A stretch of 64,000 nt of DNA, taken from the NCBI GenBank assembly GCA_022791975.1, contig JAAWAC010000044.1:1-64000 (forward strand), in the 5' to 3' direction. The stretch is from Lachnospiraceae bacterium. GTDB lineage: Bacteria > Bacillota > Clostridia > Lachnospirales > Lachnospiraceae. The position numbers and the translations under genes are program-made. The notes beneath the pieces are model-generated. The model did not search any database and was not told where the DNA came from. It worked only from the letters and a program-made list of their open reading frames with translations. Shown piece by piece: positions 1 to 8,086 of this stretch. The first letter of the stretch is position 1, and each line of letters starts with the position of its first letter.

Positions 1-131
1 ATTATTATAACCAGATTCTTTGAGTTTTTCAATAGAAATCGTGTTTTTTATTTGTTTTTAGAAGGTTTTGGAATTTTTTCTAACAGATATTTTTGCAAAT
101 TATTATTAATTTATTTTAAAATCAGAATTCT

Positions 132-161
132 TTTTGGATTTTACTATATTTAAATCCAAAA
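132..161 (+). promoter_or_regulatory. Leader hairpin upstream of the first LoaP-like gene
   Basis: A perfect 10-bp inverted repeat (TTTTGGATTT at 132-141, AAATCCAAAA at 152-161) with a 10-nt AT loop. It lies about 20 nt before a terminator-like hairpin in a gene-free AT-rich leader. It could be part of an attenuation device or simply AT-rich structure; nothing else coding is visible in 1-252. Confidence 0.4.
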
Positions 162-182
162 GGAAATTTTTAGATTAGCTTA

Positions 183-218
183 TTTTCGTAGAGTTACTTA
201 CTCTACGAAAATTTTTTT
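183..218 (+). terminator. Intrinsic terminator or attenuator before the EPS cluster
   Basis: A 12-bp perfect stem (183-194 with 200-211), a 5-nt loop and then seven consecutive T residues. This is the form of a Rho-independent terminator. It sits only about 35 nt upstream of the first antiterminator gene, so it either ends an upstream transcript or attenuates the EPS transcript. The stem is A/T-flanked and therefore could act in both directions. Confidence 0.7.
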
Positions 219-252
219 AGTAAGTATTTGCCTTTCTGCAAAAAAGGGGGTT

Positions 253-765
253 ATGTCCATCTGGTATGCAGTATATTGTCCGATTCAACAGGAGCAGAAA
301 GTTCTTCAAATATGTAAGGAGCATTTAAGTCAGGATGCGTTGCAGGATGCATTTGTGTTTACTTATGATCGTATGCGGCGGTATGAAGGGGACTGGCATC
401 TGGAACGGCAGAGGATGTTTCCAGGGTATGTGTTTTTGGAGAGCACAAACTTAGAGCAGTTGAATAAGGAGATAGAAAAGGTTTCTTATCTAAAAAAAAT
501 CCTTTTGGGTGATGGAACATTGACTTCTTTGCAAGAGAGGGAGGAAATGTTTTTGCGAAGATTCTGCGGAGAGGTCCATCATTTTGGTATGTCCCGAGGA
601 TATATTCGGGATGGACGGACCTTTGTGACAGAGGGGCCCTTGCGAGGGCAGGAGCAGCTGATCCGGAAGATTGATCGACATAAAAGGATCGCACGAGTTA
701 GTATACCAACTGTGGGATGTTGTCGAGAAATACAGGTTGGACTGGAGATTATGTCTAAGAGTTAG
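253..765 (+). CDS. LoaP/NusG-like transcription antiterminator, copy 1
   Basis: A 170-residue NusG paralog. The N-terminal NGN domain begins WYAVYCPIQQEQKV and contains the conserved MFPGYVFLES segment near residue 60. The C-terminal part has a KOW-like stretch (GPLRGQEQLIRKIDRHKR, about residues 126-143) and ends GLEIMSKS, as in LoaP proteins. LoaP paralogs are known to bind RNA polymerase and an RNA hairpin to promote readthrough of long EPS or antibiotic operons. Its position as the first gene of a 23-kb polysaccharide locus fits that role. The ATG is preceded by AAAGGGGG. This is not housekeeping NusG, which normally sits beside secE and rplK. Confidence 0.88.
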   Translation: MSIWYAVYCPIQQEQKVLQICKEHLSQDALQDAFVFTYDRMRRYEGDWHLERQRMFPGYVFLESTNLEQLNKEIEKVSYLKKILLGDGTLTSLQEREEMFLRRFCGEVHHFGMSRGYIRDGRTFVTEGPLRGQEQLIRKIDRHKRIARVSIPTVGCCREIQVGLEIMSKS

Positions 766-780
766 TATAGCATTGTACTC

Positions 781-803
781 CTGAATAAAATACTTTTATT
801 CAG
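781..803 (+). promoter_or_regulatory. Hairpin between the two LoaP-like genes
   Basis: A perfect 10-bp stem (CTGAATAAAA, 781-790; TTTTATTCAG, 794-803) with a 3-nt loop, just downstream of the first antiterminator stop codon. It is not followed by a T-run, so it is not a standard terminator. It may be an mRNA processing or antiterminator recognition element. Position and symmetry are visible; the role is inferred. Confidence 0.4.
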
Positions 804-991
804 AGATTTGAGAAATCTGTATTGATGATAAGGCATTTATATCTATTCTACAGTTTTAGACTGCGGAGAAGGTGGAAATGCATCATAAGAAAAAGGACTT
901 TATTTTGGGGAAATGTGCCGCAAAATGGCGAAGCATACTCATTTTTGCAAAAGAAAAAGTTTATAGTATTTTATCAGGAAGGAAGCAGAAT

Positions 992-1507
992 ATGTGGTAT
1001 GCCATACAAACAATTACAGGGAATGAAGAAAATGTAATAGAAGTAATTCAGAGAGTAGTGGAGCGCCATGTATATGTAAAATGTTTTTTACTAAAGCGAG
1101 AAGCGGTTTGGCGTATTCAGGGAGCTTGTAAAATTCATACAGAACTTCTTTTTCCAGGCTATATTTTTGTAGAGACACAAAATTCAGAGGAATTTTATCG
1201 GCAACTTAAGGAAGTGCCACAATATACAAAAATTCTGGGAAAAGAAGAGAATGAATTCTATCCTGTTTCTAGAGAAGAAGAATTGTTTTTAAAGCGGCTT
1301 TTGAATAATGATGCTGAAAATATAGTACGGCTTTCTATTGTTAAAGTAGATGAGGATGGAAAGATTTTGGAGTGCAGTGGGCCTCTTAAACTATATTTAA
1401 AATATGTGATTAAAAAGCGGATACGACTGAGGTATGTGCTTATCCGCATACATTTGTTTGGAAGGGACAGGGAGATCATGCTTGGGATAAGATTAGAAGG
1501 AGATTGA
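992..1507 (+). CDS. LoaP/NusG-like transcription antiterminator, copy 2
   Basis: A 171-residue NusG paralog starting MWYAIQTITGNEENV, with the LLFPGYIFVET motif about 55 residues in and a C-terminal GPLKLYLKYVIKKR stretch ending in GIRLEGD. The frame is open back to 872, but the ATG at 992 is chosen because it aligns with the NGN domain start and has AGGAAGGA 7-8 nt upstream. It diverges strongly from copy 1 at 253-765, especially in the KOW-like region, which looks degenerate. It probably acts on the same polysaccharide operon, or on a different hairpin. Confidence 0.82.
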   Translation: MWYAIQTITGNEENVIEVIQRVVERHVYVKCFLLKREAVWRIQGACKIHTELLFPGYIFVETQNSEEFYRQLKEVPQYTKILGKEENEFYPVSREEELFLKRLLNNDAENIVRLSIVKVDEDGKILECSGPLKLYLKYVIKKRIRLRYVLIRIHLFGRDREIMLGIRLEGD

Positions 1508-1571
1508 TGCATCCTTGCATTATTTGTTTCGGGATTAATTGAGTGATGTACAAGTGTATTAATCACTTGGG

Positions 1572-1601
1572 ATGAAGTTCGCACAACAATAGTTGCTTCA
1601 T
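1572..1601 (+). promoter_or_regulatory. Bulged hairpin upstream of the aminotransferase gene
   Basis: ATGAAG (1572-1577) pairs with CTTCAT (1596-1601), and an inner CAAC/GTTG stem (1584-1587, 1592-1595) closes an AATA tetraloop, with a 6-nt bulge on the 5' side. It lies in the 169-nt gap between the second antiterminator and the first sugar gene. That is a plausible place for an antiterminator recognition element, but the role is inferred. Confidence 0.3.
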
Positions 1602-1676
1602 AAGAGATAAAACGGGTAGAAATTTGTGTGTATGTGTCTGCCTGCAATAGAATAGAAGAAAAGGAACAAAATAAGG

Positions 1677-2972
1677 ATGATAATTGAGAGATTTCCGGAA
1701 AAGGTATGGCTTTCGTCGCCGACCATGCACGGAGATGAAAAGAAATATATGCTAGAAGCCTATGAAACAAACTGGATGAGCACAGTGGGGGAAAATATCA
1801 ACGAATTAGAGCGTCTGTTCAGTGGATATATAGGTGCTGAGTACGGAGTGGCTTTAAGTAGCGGAACGGCTGCACTCCATCTGGCAGTGAAGTTGGCGGC
1901 AGAGCGGTTATATGGAAGCAGCTCCGGTGTGTCCACGCCGGACGGACTTGGCAGAGGTGGCAGTCTTTATGGACGTCGGGTATTTTGCTCAGATATGACC
2001 TTTGATGCAACGGTGAATCCCGTTGTTTATGAAGGAGGAGAACCAGTATTTATTGACACAGAGTATAATACTTGGAATATGTCTCCAGAAGCACTTGAAG
2101 TGGCTTTTGAGTTATATCCTGACGTGAAGCTTGTGATAATGGCTCACCTTTACGGAACGCCGGGAAAGATAGAAGAGATCCGGGCAGTCTGTGATACACA
2201 CAGGGCACTGTTGATTGAGGATGCAGCAGAATCTCTTGGCGCAACATATCGGGGCAGACAGACAGGAGTGTTTGGAGATTACAGCATTATCAGTTTTAAT
2301 GGAAATAAGATTATTACAGGCTCTTCTGGGGGAATGCTGTTGTGCCATTCAGAAGAAGATGCCAATAAGGTGAGGAAATGGAGCACCCAAAGTCGAGAGG
2401 CAGCTCCATGGTACCAGCATGAGGAGCTGGGTTATAACTACCGCATGAGCAATGTTATAGCAGGGGTTGTGAGGGGCCAGTTTGGACATCTAGGTGAACA
2501 TATAGAACAGAAAAAGAGGATATATGAGCGATACCGAGAGGGGTTTAAGGAGCTGCCTGTAAAGATGAATCCCTTTGATGCATCCGTCAGCCAGCCAAAT
2601 TTTTGGCTGAGCTGTCTGTTAATTGACAGGGATGCCATGTGCGAAAGTGTGAGATCCGAAAATAAATTTATCTATAAGAGTGAAATTGGGAAATCCTGCC
2701 CGGATGAGATATTGGAGGCACTCGGTAATCTGAATGCAGAGGGAAGACCCGTCTGGAAGCCTATGCATTTGCAGCCGGTGTACCGGAGTCATAGATTTGT
2801 TACGGCCAGTGGGAACGGTAGGGCAAAGAGCAATGCCTATATTAAGGAGGTAGAAGTTCTGGATGTGGGAGCAGATATCTTTCGGAGGGGGTTGTGTCTG
2901 CCTTCAGATAATAAGATGACGGAAGAGCAGCAGGCTGTAATAGTAAAGATTGTGAGAGGATGTTTTGAGTAA
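1677..2972 (+). CDS. PglE-like PLP-dependent sugar 4-aminotransferase (DegT/DnrJ/EryC1)
   Basis: A 431-residue DegT/DnrJ/EryC1/StrS aminotransferase. Visible features include SSGTAALHLAVKLA (about 60-73), the SDMTFDATVNP active-site strand, IEDAAESLGA, and the PLP-binding lysine in SFNGNKIITGSSGGM (about residue 210). The family converts UDP-4-keto-6-deoxy-GlcNAc to the 4-amino sugar using glutamate. The next gene, an N-acetyltransferase overlapping by 8 nt, and the PglC-like transferase after it reproduce the pglE-D-C order. The 4,6-dehydratase (PglF) that would supply the substrate is not in the window. An AAGGAAC element precedes the ATG with long spacing, so the start is slightly uncertain. 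Confidence 0.87.
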   Translation: MIIERFPEKVWLSSPTMHGDEKKYMLEAYETNWMSTVGENINELERLFSGYIGAEYGVALSSGTAALHLAVKLAAERLYGSSSGVSTPDGLGRGGSLYGRRVFCSDMTFDATVNPVVYEGGEPVFIDTEYNTWNMSPEALEVAFELYPDVKLVIMAHLYGTPGKIEEIRAVCDTHRALLIEDAAESLGATYRGRQTGVFGDYSIISFNGNKIITGSSGGMLLCHSEEDANKVRKWSTQSREAAPWYQHEELGYNYRMSNVIAGVVRGQFGHLGEHIEQKKRIYERYREGFKELPVKMNPFDASVSQPNFWLSCLLIDRDAMCESVRSENKFIYKSEIGKSCPDEILEALGNLNAEGRPVWKPMHLQPVYRSHRFVTASGNGRAKSNAYIKEVEVLDVGADIFRRGLCLPSDNKMTEEQQAVIVKIVRGCFE

Positions 2973-3612
2973 AAGATTAATGATTATCGGAGCCAGCGGT
3001 CATGGGAAGGTTGTTGCAGATATAGCCAAAAGGCTGGGTGTATATTCTGAGATTTCTTTTTTGGATGATGATTTGGAAAAGAGAATACCTGGATATCATC
3101 TTATGGGAAATTTAAAAGAGTATGAAAAATGGAAAGATACTCATGAATTTATAGTGGCAGTTGGGAATTGTAAGATTCGCAGTGAAATACAGAAATGGAT
3201 AGAGAGAAACACAAAAATTACCGTTCTTGTCCATCCTAATGCAGTCCTAGGTGAAAACGTCGTGTTGGGAGCTGGAACTGTCATTATGGCCAATGCCGTA
3301 ATAAACAGTGCAAGTATCCTTGGAAAGGGAGTCATTGTAAATACGGGAAGTACGATAGATCATGACTGCAGAATTGGAAATTATGTCCATGCGGCGCCAG
3401 GCAGCCATATTTCGGGAACTGTTTTCATTGGAGACAGGGTCTGGGTAGGTGTGGGAAGCTGCATTGTAAATAATGTAAGCATTTGTGATGAGTGTGTAAT
3501 AGGCGCCGGTGCAACTGTGATTGCAGATATTGAAAGGAAAGGAACGTATGTCGGGGTTCCGGCAAAAAGAGTAGTTCATGGCAGAAGAGATGCACAAACG
3601 GGGATTCTATGA
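2965..3612 (+). CDS. PglD-like sugar O/N-acetyltransferase (left-handed beta-helix)
   Basis: A 215-residue protein of the PglD/NeuD family. The N-terminal UDP-sugar-binding fold starts MIIGASGHGKVVADIA, and the C-terminal half has hexapeptide repeats (AVLGENVVLGAGTVIMANAV, IGNYVHAAPG, IGDRVWVGVGS, IGAGATVIADI) ending VGVPAKRV. It should acetylate the 4-amino group formed by the upstream aminotransferase. It starts at TTG 2965, 8 nt inside the preceding gene, with GAGAGGA spaced correctly, which indicates translational coupling. The substrate is inferred from family and context. Confidence 0.87.
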   Translation: MSKRLMIIGASGHGKVVADIAKRLGVYSEISFLDDDLEKRIPGYHLMGNLKEYEKWKDTHEFIVAVGNCKIRSEIQKWIERNTKITVLVHPNAVLGENVVLGAGTVIMANAVINSASILGKGVIVNTGSTIDHDCRIGNYVHAAPGSHISGTVFIGDRVWVGVGSCIVNNVSICDECVIGAGATVIADIERKGTYVGVPAKRVVHGRRDAQTGIL

Positions 3613-4225
3613 AAAATACGTAAAGCGGCCCCAGGACTTTTTATGTGCCTTGACCGCGATTTTGATTTTGAGCCCAGTACTCCTGGTAGTGGCGATTTGT
3701 GTCCGCATGAAGTTAGGCAGCCCAGTTTTTTTTAAGCAGCAGAGGCCGGGGCTGCATGAAAAGATTTTCCAACTCTATAAATTCCGTACAATGACAGATG
3801 CTAGGGATGAAAAAGGAGAACTGTTGCCAGATGAAATACGTCTTACACCATTTGGAAGGTGGCTTCGTTCTACTTCTCTTGATGAGCTGCCAGAATTGTG
3901 GAATATTCTGCGAGGAGATATGGCAGTGATTGGGCCAAGACCTCTTTTAGTCCAGTATCTGCCCTATTACAATGAAAAAGAGCGGCTCCGTCATGATGTT
4001 CTTCCAGGGTTGACAGGACTTGCACAAGTCCATGGAAGAAATGCAACAACCTGGGAGGAGCGGTTTGAGTATGATCAGAAGTATGTCAGCAAGATTACTT
4101 TTGTAGGTGATATAAAAATTATTCTTTTAACAATTAAAACGGTATTGGGACGATCTGGAATTGGTCTGAGAGGAGTTGATAATTCTCCAGATTTTGATGA
4201 ATATAGGAAAGGCAATCAGGAATAG
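3578..4225 (+). CDS. PglC-like initiating phosphoglycosyl transferase
   Basis: A 215-residue bacterial sugar transferase of the small monotopic PGT class. It has one N-terminal hydrophobic reentrant segment (ALTAILILSPVLLVVAICVRMKLGSPVFF), the KFRTMTDA motif, the catalytic LDELPELWNILRGDM region with Asp-Glu, and GPRPLL. It transfers a sugar-1-phosphate to undecaprenyl phosphate and so begins the repeat unit at the inner membrane face. ATG 3578 overlaps the acetyltransferase end by 35 nt and has AAAGAG at good spacing; ATG 3590 is the alternative. The substrate is probably the UDP-diNAcBac-like sugar made by the two genes before it. Confidence 0.9.
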   Translation: MAEEMHKRGFYEKYVKRPQDFLCALTAILILSPVLLVVAICVRMKLGSPVFFKQQRPGLHEKIFQLYKFRTMTDARDEKGELLPDEIRLTPFGRWLRSTSLDELPELWNILRGDMAVIGPRPLLVQYLPYYNEKERLRHDVLPGLTGLAQVHGRNATTWEERFEYDQKYVSKITFVGDIKIILLTIKTVLGRSGIGLRGVDNSPDFDEYRKGNQE

Positions 4226-4293
4226 AAAAAAGAATAGAGAAATTAAATGAATTATATATGGAGAAAAGATGTTTTCTCAAAACGGAGAGCAGA

Positions 4294-5535
4294 ATGAAAC
4301 AAAAGGTTATATGGTTAGTTAACCAGTATGCTGTGCCAGTACAGAAAAGGACAAGGCAGATTGTATTAAGCCAACATTTAGAAAAACAAGGATACAAAGT
4401 TTATATTATTTGTGGAAGCAAAATCCATGGTGTGGATGACAACTTTATAAAAGATAAGCATGCGTATAAAAAAGTAGAATTTGATGGAGCAAGATTTATT
4501 GTTATTCGCATTTCTGATTATAGTAGGCAGATAAAGAGAGTATATGTCTCCGTTCAATTCCAGAGAAGAATATGGAAGCTACGTAATCAATTACCTAAGC
4601 CGGATGTAATTGTCAGTGATTTTGCAGGTCTATTTGGAAATATATTTTTGAAATGGAAGAAAAAGTATGGAACCAGAATTATTTATGATATTCTTGACTT
4701 GTGGCCGGAGGACTTTTTGGATGTAGGTTTCCTAAAGAAAAATAGCATTACAGCAAAGCTCTTATTTAACATGGAGCATAGAGCATATCGGGAGGCAGAT
4801 AACCTCATATTTTCTATGGATGGTGGAAGAGACTATGTTAAGGAAAAAAGATGGGATATTGAAAGCGGAGGTGACATAGATCTTAATAAGATAGGGGCAC
4901 TTAACAACGGAGTAGACCTTGAAACAGTGGACAGAAACCGTGAAAAGTTTGTTATTCAGGATATTGATTTGGAATCAAAAAAATTTAAAGCGGTTTACCT
5001 TGGATCCATACGCAGAGCAAATAATGTTGATTTGATTGTAGAGGCGGCAAGGATACTGCAGCAGCAGGAAATTGCAAATATTTCAATTCTTATTTATGGA
5101 GATGGTGATTACCGTGAAAGCCTGGAGAATAAGGCTATGGGTCTAAAACTATCCAATATAAAGTTTAAAGGAAGACTTGATGTAGAGTATGCGCCATACG
5201 TACTAGCCTGCTGTGATTTGAACCTGTTTAATTTTATGAATGCCCCAATTTGTAGGTTTGGCCTTAGTCCTAATAAGTTATTTATGTATTTTGCTAGTGG
5301 AAAGCCAGTTTTATCTATGGTACGCCCAAAGTATGAGTTGGTAGAGAGCAGGAAATGCGGCATTGTTACGGACAATTCCCCACAAGCTGTTGCAGAAGGA
5401 ATTGTCTGGTTTAGTCAGATGGATAAAACAGAATATGAGAAGTATTGTAAAAACTGTCGCTTGGTGGCAGAGGAATATGATTATAAAAATCTGGTAGGGA
5501 TTTTAATCGATCAGATAGAAGGAAAATTTTCATGA
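4294..5535 (+). CDS. GT4-type glycosyltransferase
   Basis: A GT-B fold glycosyltransferase of about 413 residues. The N-terminal domain begins with KVIWLVNQYAVP and contains the DILDLWPEDF motif typical of WbuB-like family 4 enzymes. The C-terminal domain carries YLGSIRRANNVDLIVEAA and the donor-site region SPNKLFMYFASGKPVL. The frame is open from 4258, but ATG 4294 is preferred because GGAGA lies 6-8 nt upstream. It probably adds a sugar to the lipid-linked repeat unit in the cytoplasm. The stop overlaps the next start (ATGA). Acceptor and donor cannot be read from sequence. Confidence 0.85.
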   Translation: MKQKVIWLVNQYAVPVQKRTRQIVLSQHLEKQGYKVYIICGSKIHGVDDNFIKDKHAYKKVEFDGARFIVIRISDYSRQIKRVYVSVQFQRRIWKLRNQLPKPDVIVSDFAGLFGNIFLKWKKKYGTRIIYDILDLWPEDFLDVGFLKKNSITAKLLFNMEHRAYREADNLIFSMDGGRDYVKEKRWDIESGGDIDLNKIGALNNGVDLETVDRNREKFVIQDIDLESKKFKAVYLGSIRRANNVDLIVEAARILQQQEIANISILIYGDGDYRESLENKAMGLKLSNIKFKGRLDVEYAPYVLACCDLNLFNFMNAPICRFGLSPNKLFMYFASGKPVLSMVRPKYELVESRKCGIVTDNSPQAVAEGIVWFSQMDKTEYEKYCKNCRLVAEEYDYKNLVGILIDQIEGKFS

Positions 5536-6761
5536 ATATTTTGTTGGTAACACAAATTTATCCAGAGCCGGACGACGGTAAAGGATATGAAGCAACCAAG
5601 ACTGTAGAGTATTTTGCCAGAGAATGGGTTGAGGCAGGCCATAAGATTGTGGTGATGCATTGCCCAAGTAGATTTCCGTTCATTTATTATATGGTACCAG
5701 AATTTTTGAAGAATGAATTAAGAAAGAGGACCTATATTTTAGTTCCAACTTGGTCATCTACAAAAGCTGTCTACAAACAGGAATATGGAATTGAAGTGTA
5801 CCGTCAGCCAATGCGGAAATGGATTCCTTCTCAAGCTTATACAAGACAAGCTATGTCGGAACAATGTCATATAATTAAAAAAATATTGGAGGAGATAAAT
5901 TTTGTTCCAGATTTAGTAGCTGGTCATTTCAGCAATCCCAGTACCGAATTGGTAAGAAGGCTAAGCAAAATGTATTGTGCCATGTCATCTATTGTATTTC
6001 ACAATGATTGTACACCTAAAAATATAAAAAAATATCGTATAAGAGAAAATATTGAGGGCATAAAGGCCATTGGTGCAAGATCCATAGTGGAAGCGGTTTC
6101 TATAAAAGAACAATTAAGGCTGCAGGACCTTCCTTTTATCTGTTATTCGGGTGTTCCCAATGATGCTATAGAAATTAATGACAGGACATGCTTCAAACAG
6201 GACTATAAAGATGGAATTCAGTTTTTATATGTAGGCGGCTTAGTTCAAAAGAAGCATGTGGATGCAGTCATTACAGCATATTCAGGGCTAAGAGAAAAAC
6301 ATGGAGAAATAAATGTATCTTTGAAAATAATGGGGGGAGGATCAGAAGAGAAAGAATTGCGAGAAATGGTGCGAAAATTACGGCTTATAGATTCAGTTTG
6401 TTTTACAGGAAGACGGCCAAGAAAAGAAGTTCTGAATGAGATGAAAAGTGCTCATGTTTTTACTATGATAAGTCAAGGCGAGACATTTGGGATGGTTTAT
6501 CTAGAGGCTATGCTGCAAGGCTGCCTTGTGATAGCTTCCAAGGGAGGCGGTTTTGACGGAATTGTAGAAGATGGTATAAATGGATTTCTCTGTGAAGCTG
6601 GTGATGCACAGATGCTGGAAACTATATATGAACAAATTATAGAGATGGATACCAAACAGCGGAATCTTATTGGACAGAGGGCCATTGACACGGCAATACA
6701 GTTTTCAGAGAGGACTGTGGCTCAGCGTTATCTGAATGATGTGATAAAAAGAAACCAGTAA
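5532..6761 (+). CDS. GT4-type glycosyltransferase
   Basis: A 409-residue GT-B enzyme starting MNILLVTQIYPEPDDGKGYEA. The C-terminal glycosyltransferase family 1/4 domain has LYVGGLVQKKHVDAVI, the FTGRRPRKEVLNEMKSAHVF segment and the ISQGETFGMVYLEAML motif with its conserved Glu pair, followed by ASKGGGFDGIVEDG. It overlaps the preceding gene by 4 nt (ATGA) with AAGGA upstream, so the two are translationally coupled. It is likely a cytoplasmic repeat-unit assembly enzyme of unknown linkage. Confidence 0.87.
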   Translation: MNILLVTQIYPEPDDGKGYEATKTVEYFAREWVEAGHKIVVMHCPSRFPFIYYMVPEFLKNELRKRTYILVPTWSSTKAVYKQEYGIEVYRQPMRKWIPSQAYTRQAMSEQCHIIKKILEEINFVPDLVAGHFSNPSTELVRRLSKMYCAMSSIVFHNDCTPKNIKKYRIRENIEGIKAIGARSIVEAVSIKEQLRLQDLPFICYSGVPNDAIEINDRTCFKQDYKDGIQFLYVGGLVQKKHVDAVITAYSGLREKHGEINVSLKIMGGGSEEKELREMVRKLRLIDSVCFTGRRPRKEVLNEMKSAHVFTMISQGETFGMVYLEAMLQGCLVIASKGGGFDGIVEDGINGFLCEAGDAQMLETIYEQIIEMDTKQRNLIGQRAIDTAIQFSERTVAQRYLNDVIKRNQ

Positions 6762-6797
6762 GTAATTTAATAATACAGAAGAGAGGTTGTATTAGAC

Positions 6798-8030
6798 ATG
6801 ATAAATGTAATTGGTTTAGGGTATATTGGTTTACCAACAGCGCTAATGATGGCATCCTATGGCCTGGAGGTTGTTGGTACAGACTATAATCATGAATTGG
6901 TAAATATGTTAAGAGCGGGGCATACAACCTTTAAGGAGGAAGGGTTGGATGTTCTTTTTGATTCTGCTGTAAAAAGCGGTATTGTGTTTACAACAGAATA
7001 TCAAACTGCAGAGACCTATATAATTTCAGTGCCAACTCCTTATGACAAAATCAGTAAAAGGGTGGATACTTGTTATGTGGTGGAAGCAGTGAAAAATGTG
7101 ATAAAAGTTGCACCGAAAGGGGCAGACATTGTTGTGGAGTCAACAGTTTCTCCTGGCACAATAGATAGATTTATAAGACCTGTGATAAAAGAGGCAGGAC
7201 TGGAAACGGGGGTAGATATTCATCTAGTACACGCACCAGAAAGAATTATTCCTGGAAATATGATTTATGAGCTAATTCATAATAATCGAACAATTGGTGC
7301 AGATGAGAATGAAATTGGAGAAAAAATTAAGTCATATTATGCTGTTTTTTGTCGTGGTGAGATCGTTGTAACGGATATTCGTAGCGCAGAGATGACAAAG
7401 GTTGTGGAAAATACCTATCGTGCAGTTAATATAGCTTTTGCAAATGAGCTTGCAAAGATATGCAGACATGACGGAATTAACGTATATGAAATTATTCGAA
7501 TCTGTAATATGCATCCAAGAGTCAATATTCTTCAACCGGGGCCAGGTGTCGGTGGTCATTGCATCGGTGTTGATCCCTGGTTTCTTGTGGGGGACTATCC
7601 TTCTCTGGCTAATGTAATAAATGAATGTATGAAAACAAATGATGGAATGCCAGATTTTGTTTTAAACCGTATTTATGAAATTATGAAAAAAGAAAAATTG
7701 ACAGACATATCCAAGGTGGGTCTGTATGGACTTACTTATAAGGAAAACGTGGATGATATGAGAGAATCGCCTACATTGCAACTGTTGGCTTCTCAGAAGA
7801 GACATTTAGCAACAGGTTTAAAAGTATATGATCCCATGATAGAAACAGATGTGGTGGAAAATCAGTATCATGATTTATCTGAATTTTTAAATGATATAGA
7901 TATGGTGGTTATTATGGTTGCTCATGATGAAATAAAGAAAAATTATATGGATTTGAAAGATAAAATTATTTTAGACACAAGAAATGTATTATACAATTGC
8001 AGACAGGGATGGAAACTTAGAACATTATAA
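6798..8030 (+). CDS. wecC: UDP-N-acetyl-D-mannosaminuronic acid dehydrogenase-like (WecC family)
   Basis: A 410-residue UDP-sugar dehydrogenase. The N-terminal Rossmann motif is GLGYIGLPTALMMA, SVPTPYD is the nucleotide-proximal loop, the catalytic Cys is in GPGVGGHCIGVDPWFL (about residue 250), and the C-terminal domain has LYGLTYKENVDDMRESP. The Pro-Gly-rich GHCIGVDPWFL form and overall features resemble WecC, which oxidises UDP-ManNAc to UDP-ManNAcA with NAD+. A WecB-like epimerase lies at 23,235 in the same cluster, which supports the assignment. UDP-GlcNAc or UDP-Glc oxidation cannot be excluded by sequence alone. Confidence 0.82.
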   Translation: MINVIGLGYIGLPTALMMASYGLEVVGTDYNHELVNMLRAGHTTFKEEGLDVLFDSAVKSGIVFTTEYQTAETYIISVPTPYDKISKRVDTCYVVEAVKNVIKVAPKGADIVVESTVSPGTIDRFIRPVIKEAGLETGVDIHLVHAPERIIPGNMIYELIHNNRTIGADENEIGEKIKSYYAVFCRGEIVVTDIRSAEMTKVVENTYRAVNIAFANELAKICRHDGINVYEIIRICNMHPRVNILQPGPGVGGHCIGVDPWFLVGDYPSLANVINECMKTNDGMPDFVLNRIYEIMKKEKLTDISKVGLYGLTYKENVDDMRESPTLQLLASQKRHLATGLKVYDPMIETDVVENQYHDLSEFLNDIDMVVIMVAHDEIKKNYMDLKDKIILDTRNVLYNCRQGWKLRTL

Positions 8031-8086
8031 AGTGTTTTGGGAAGTGATAAAAAGAAAAAAACATATTTCATAGGAATGAGAACGAT

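Noticed and set aside
872-991. 40-residue N-terminal extension of LoaP copy 2
   Set aside because: The extension has no NusG homology and no ribosome binding site, while ATG 992 has AGGAAGGA and starts exactly at the NGN domain.
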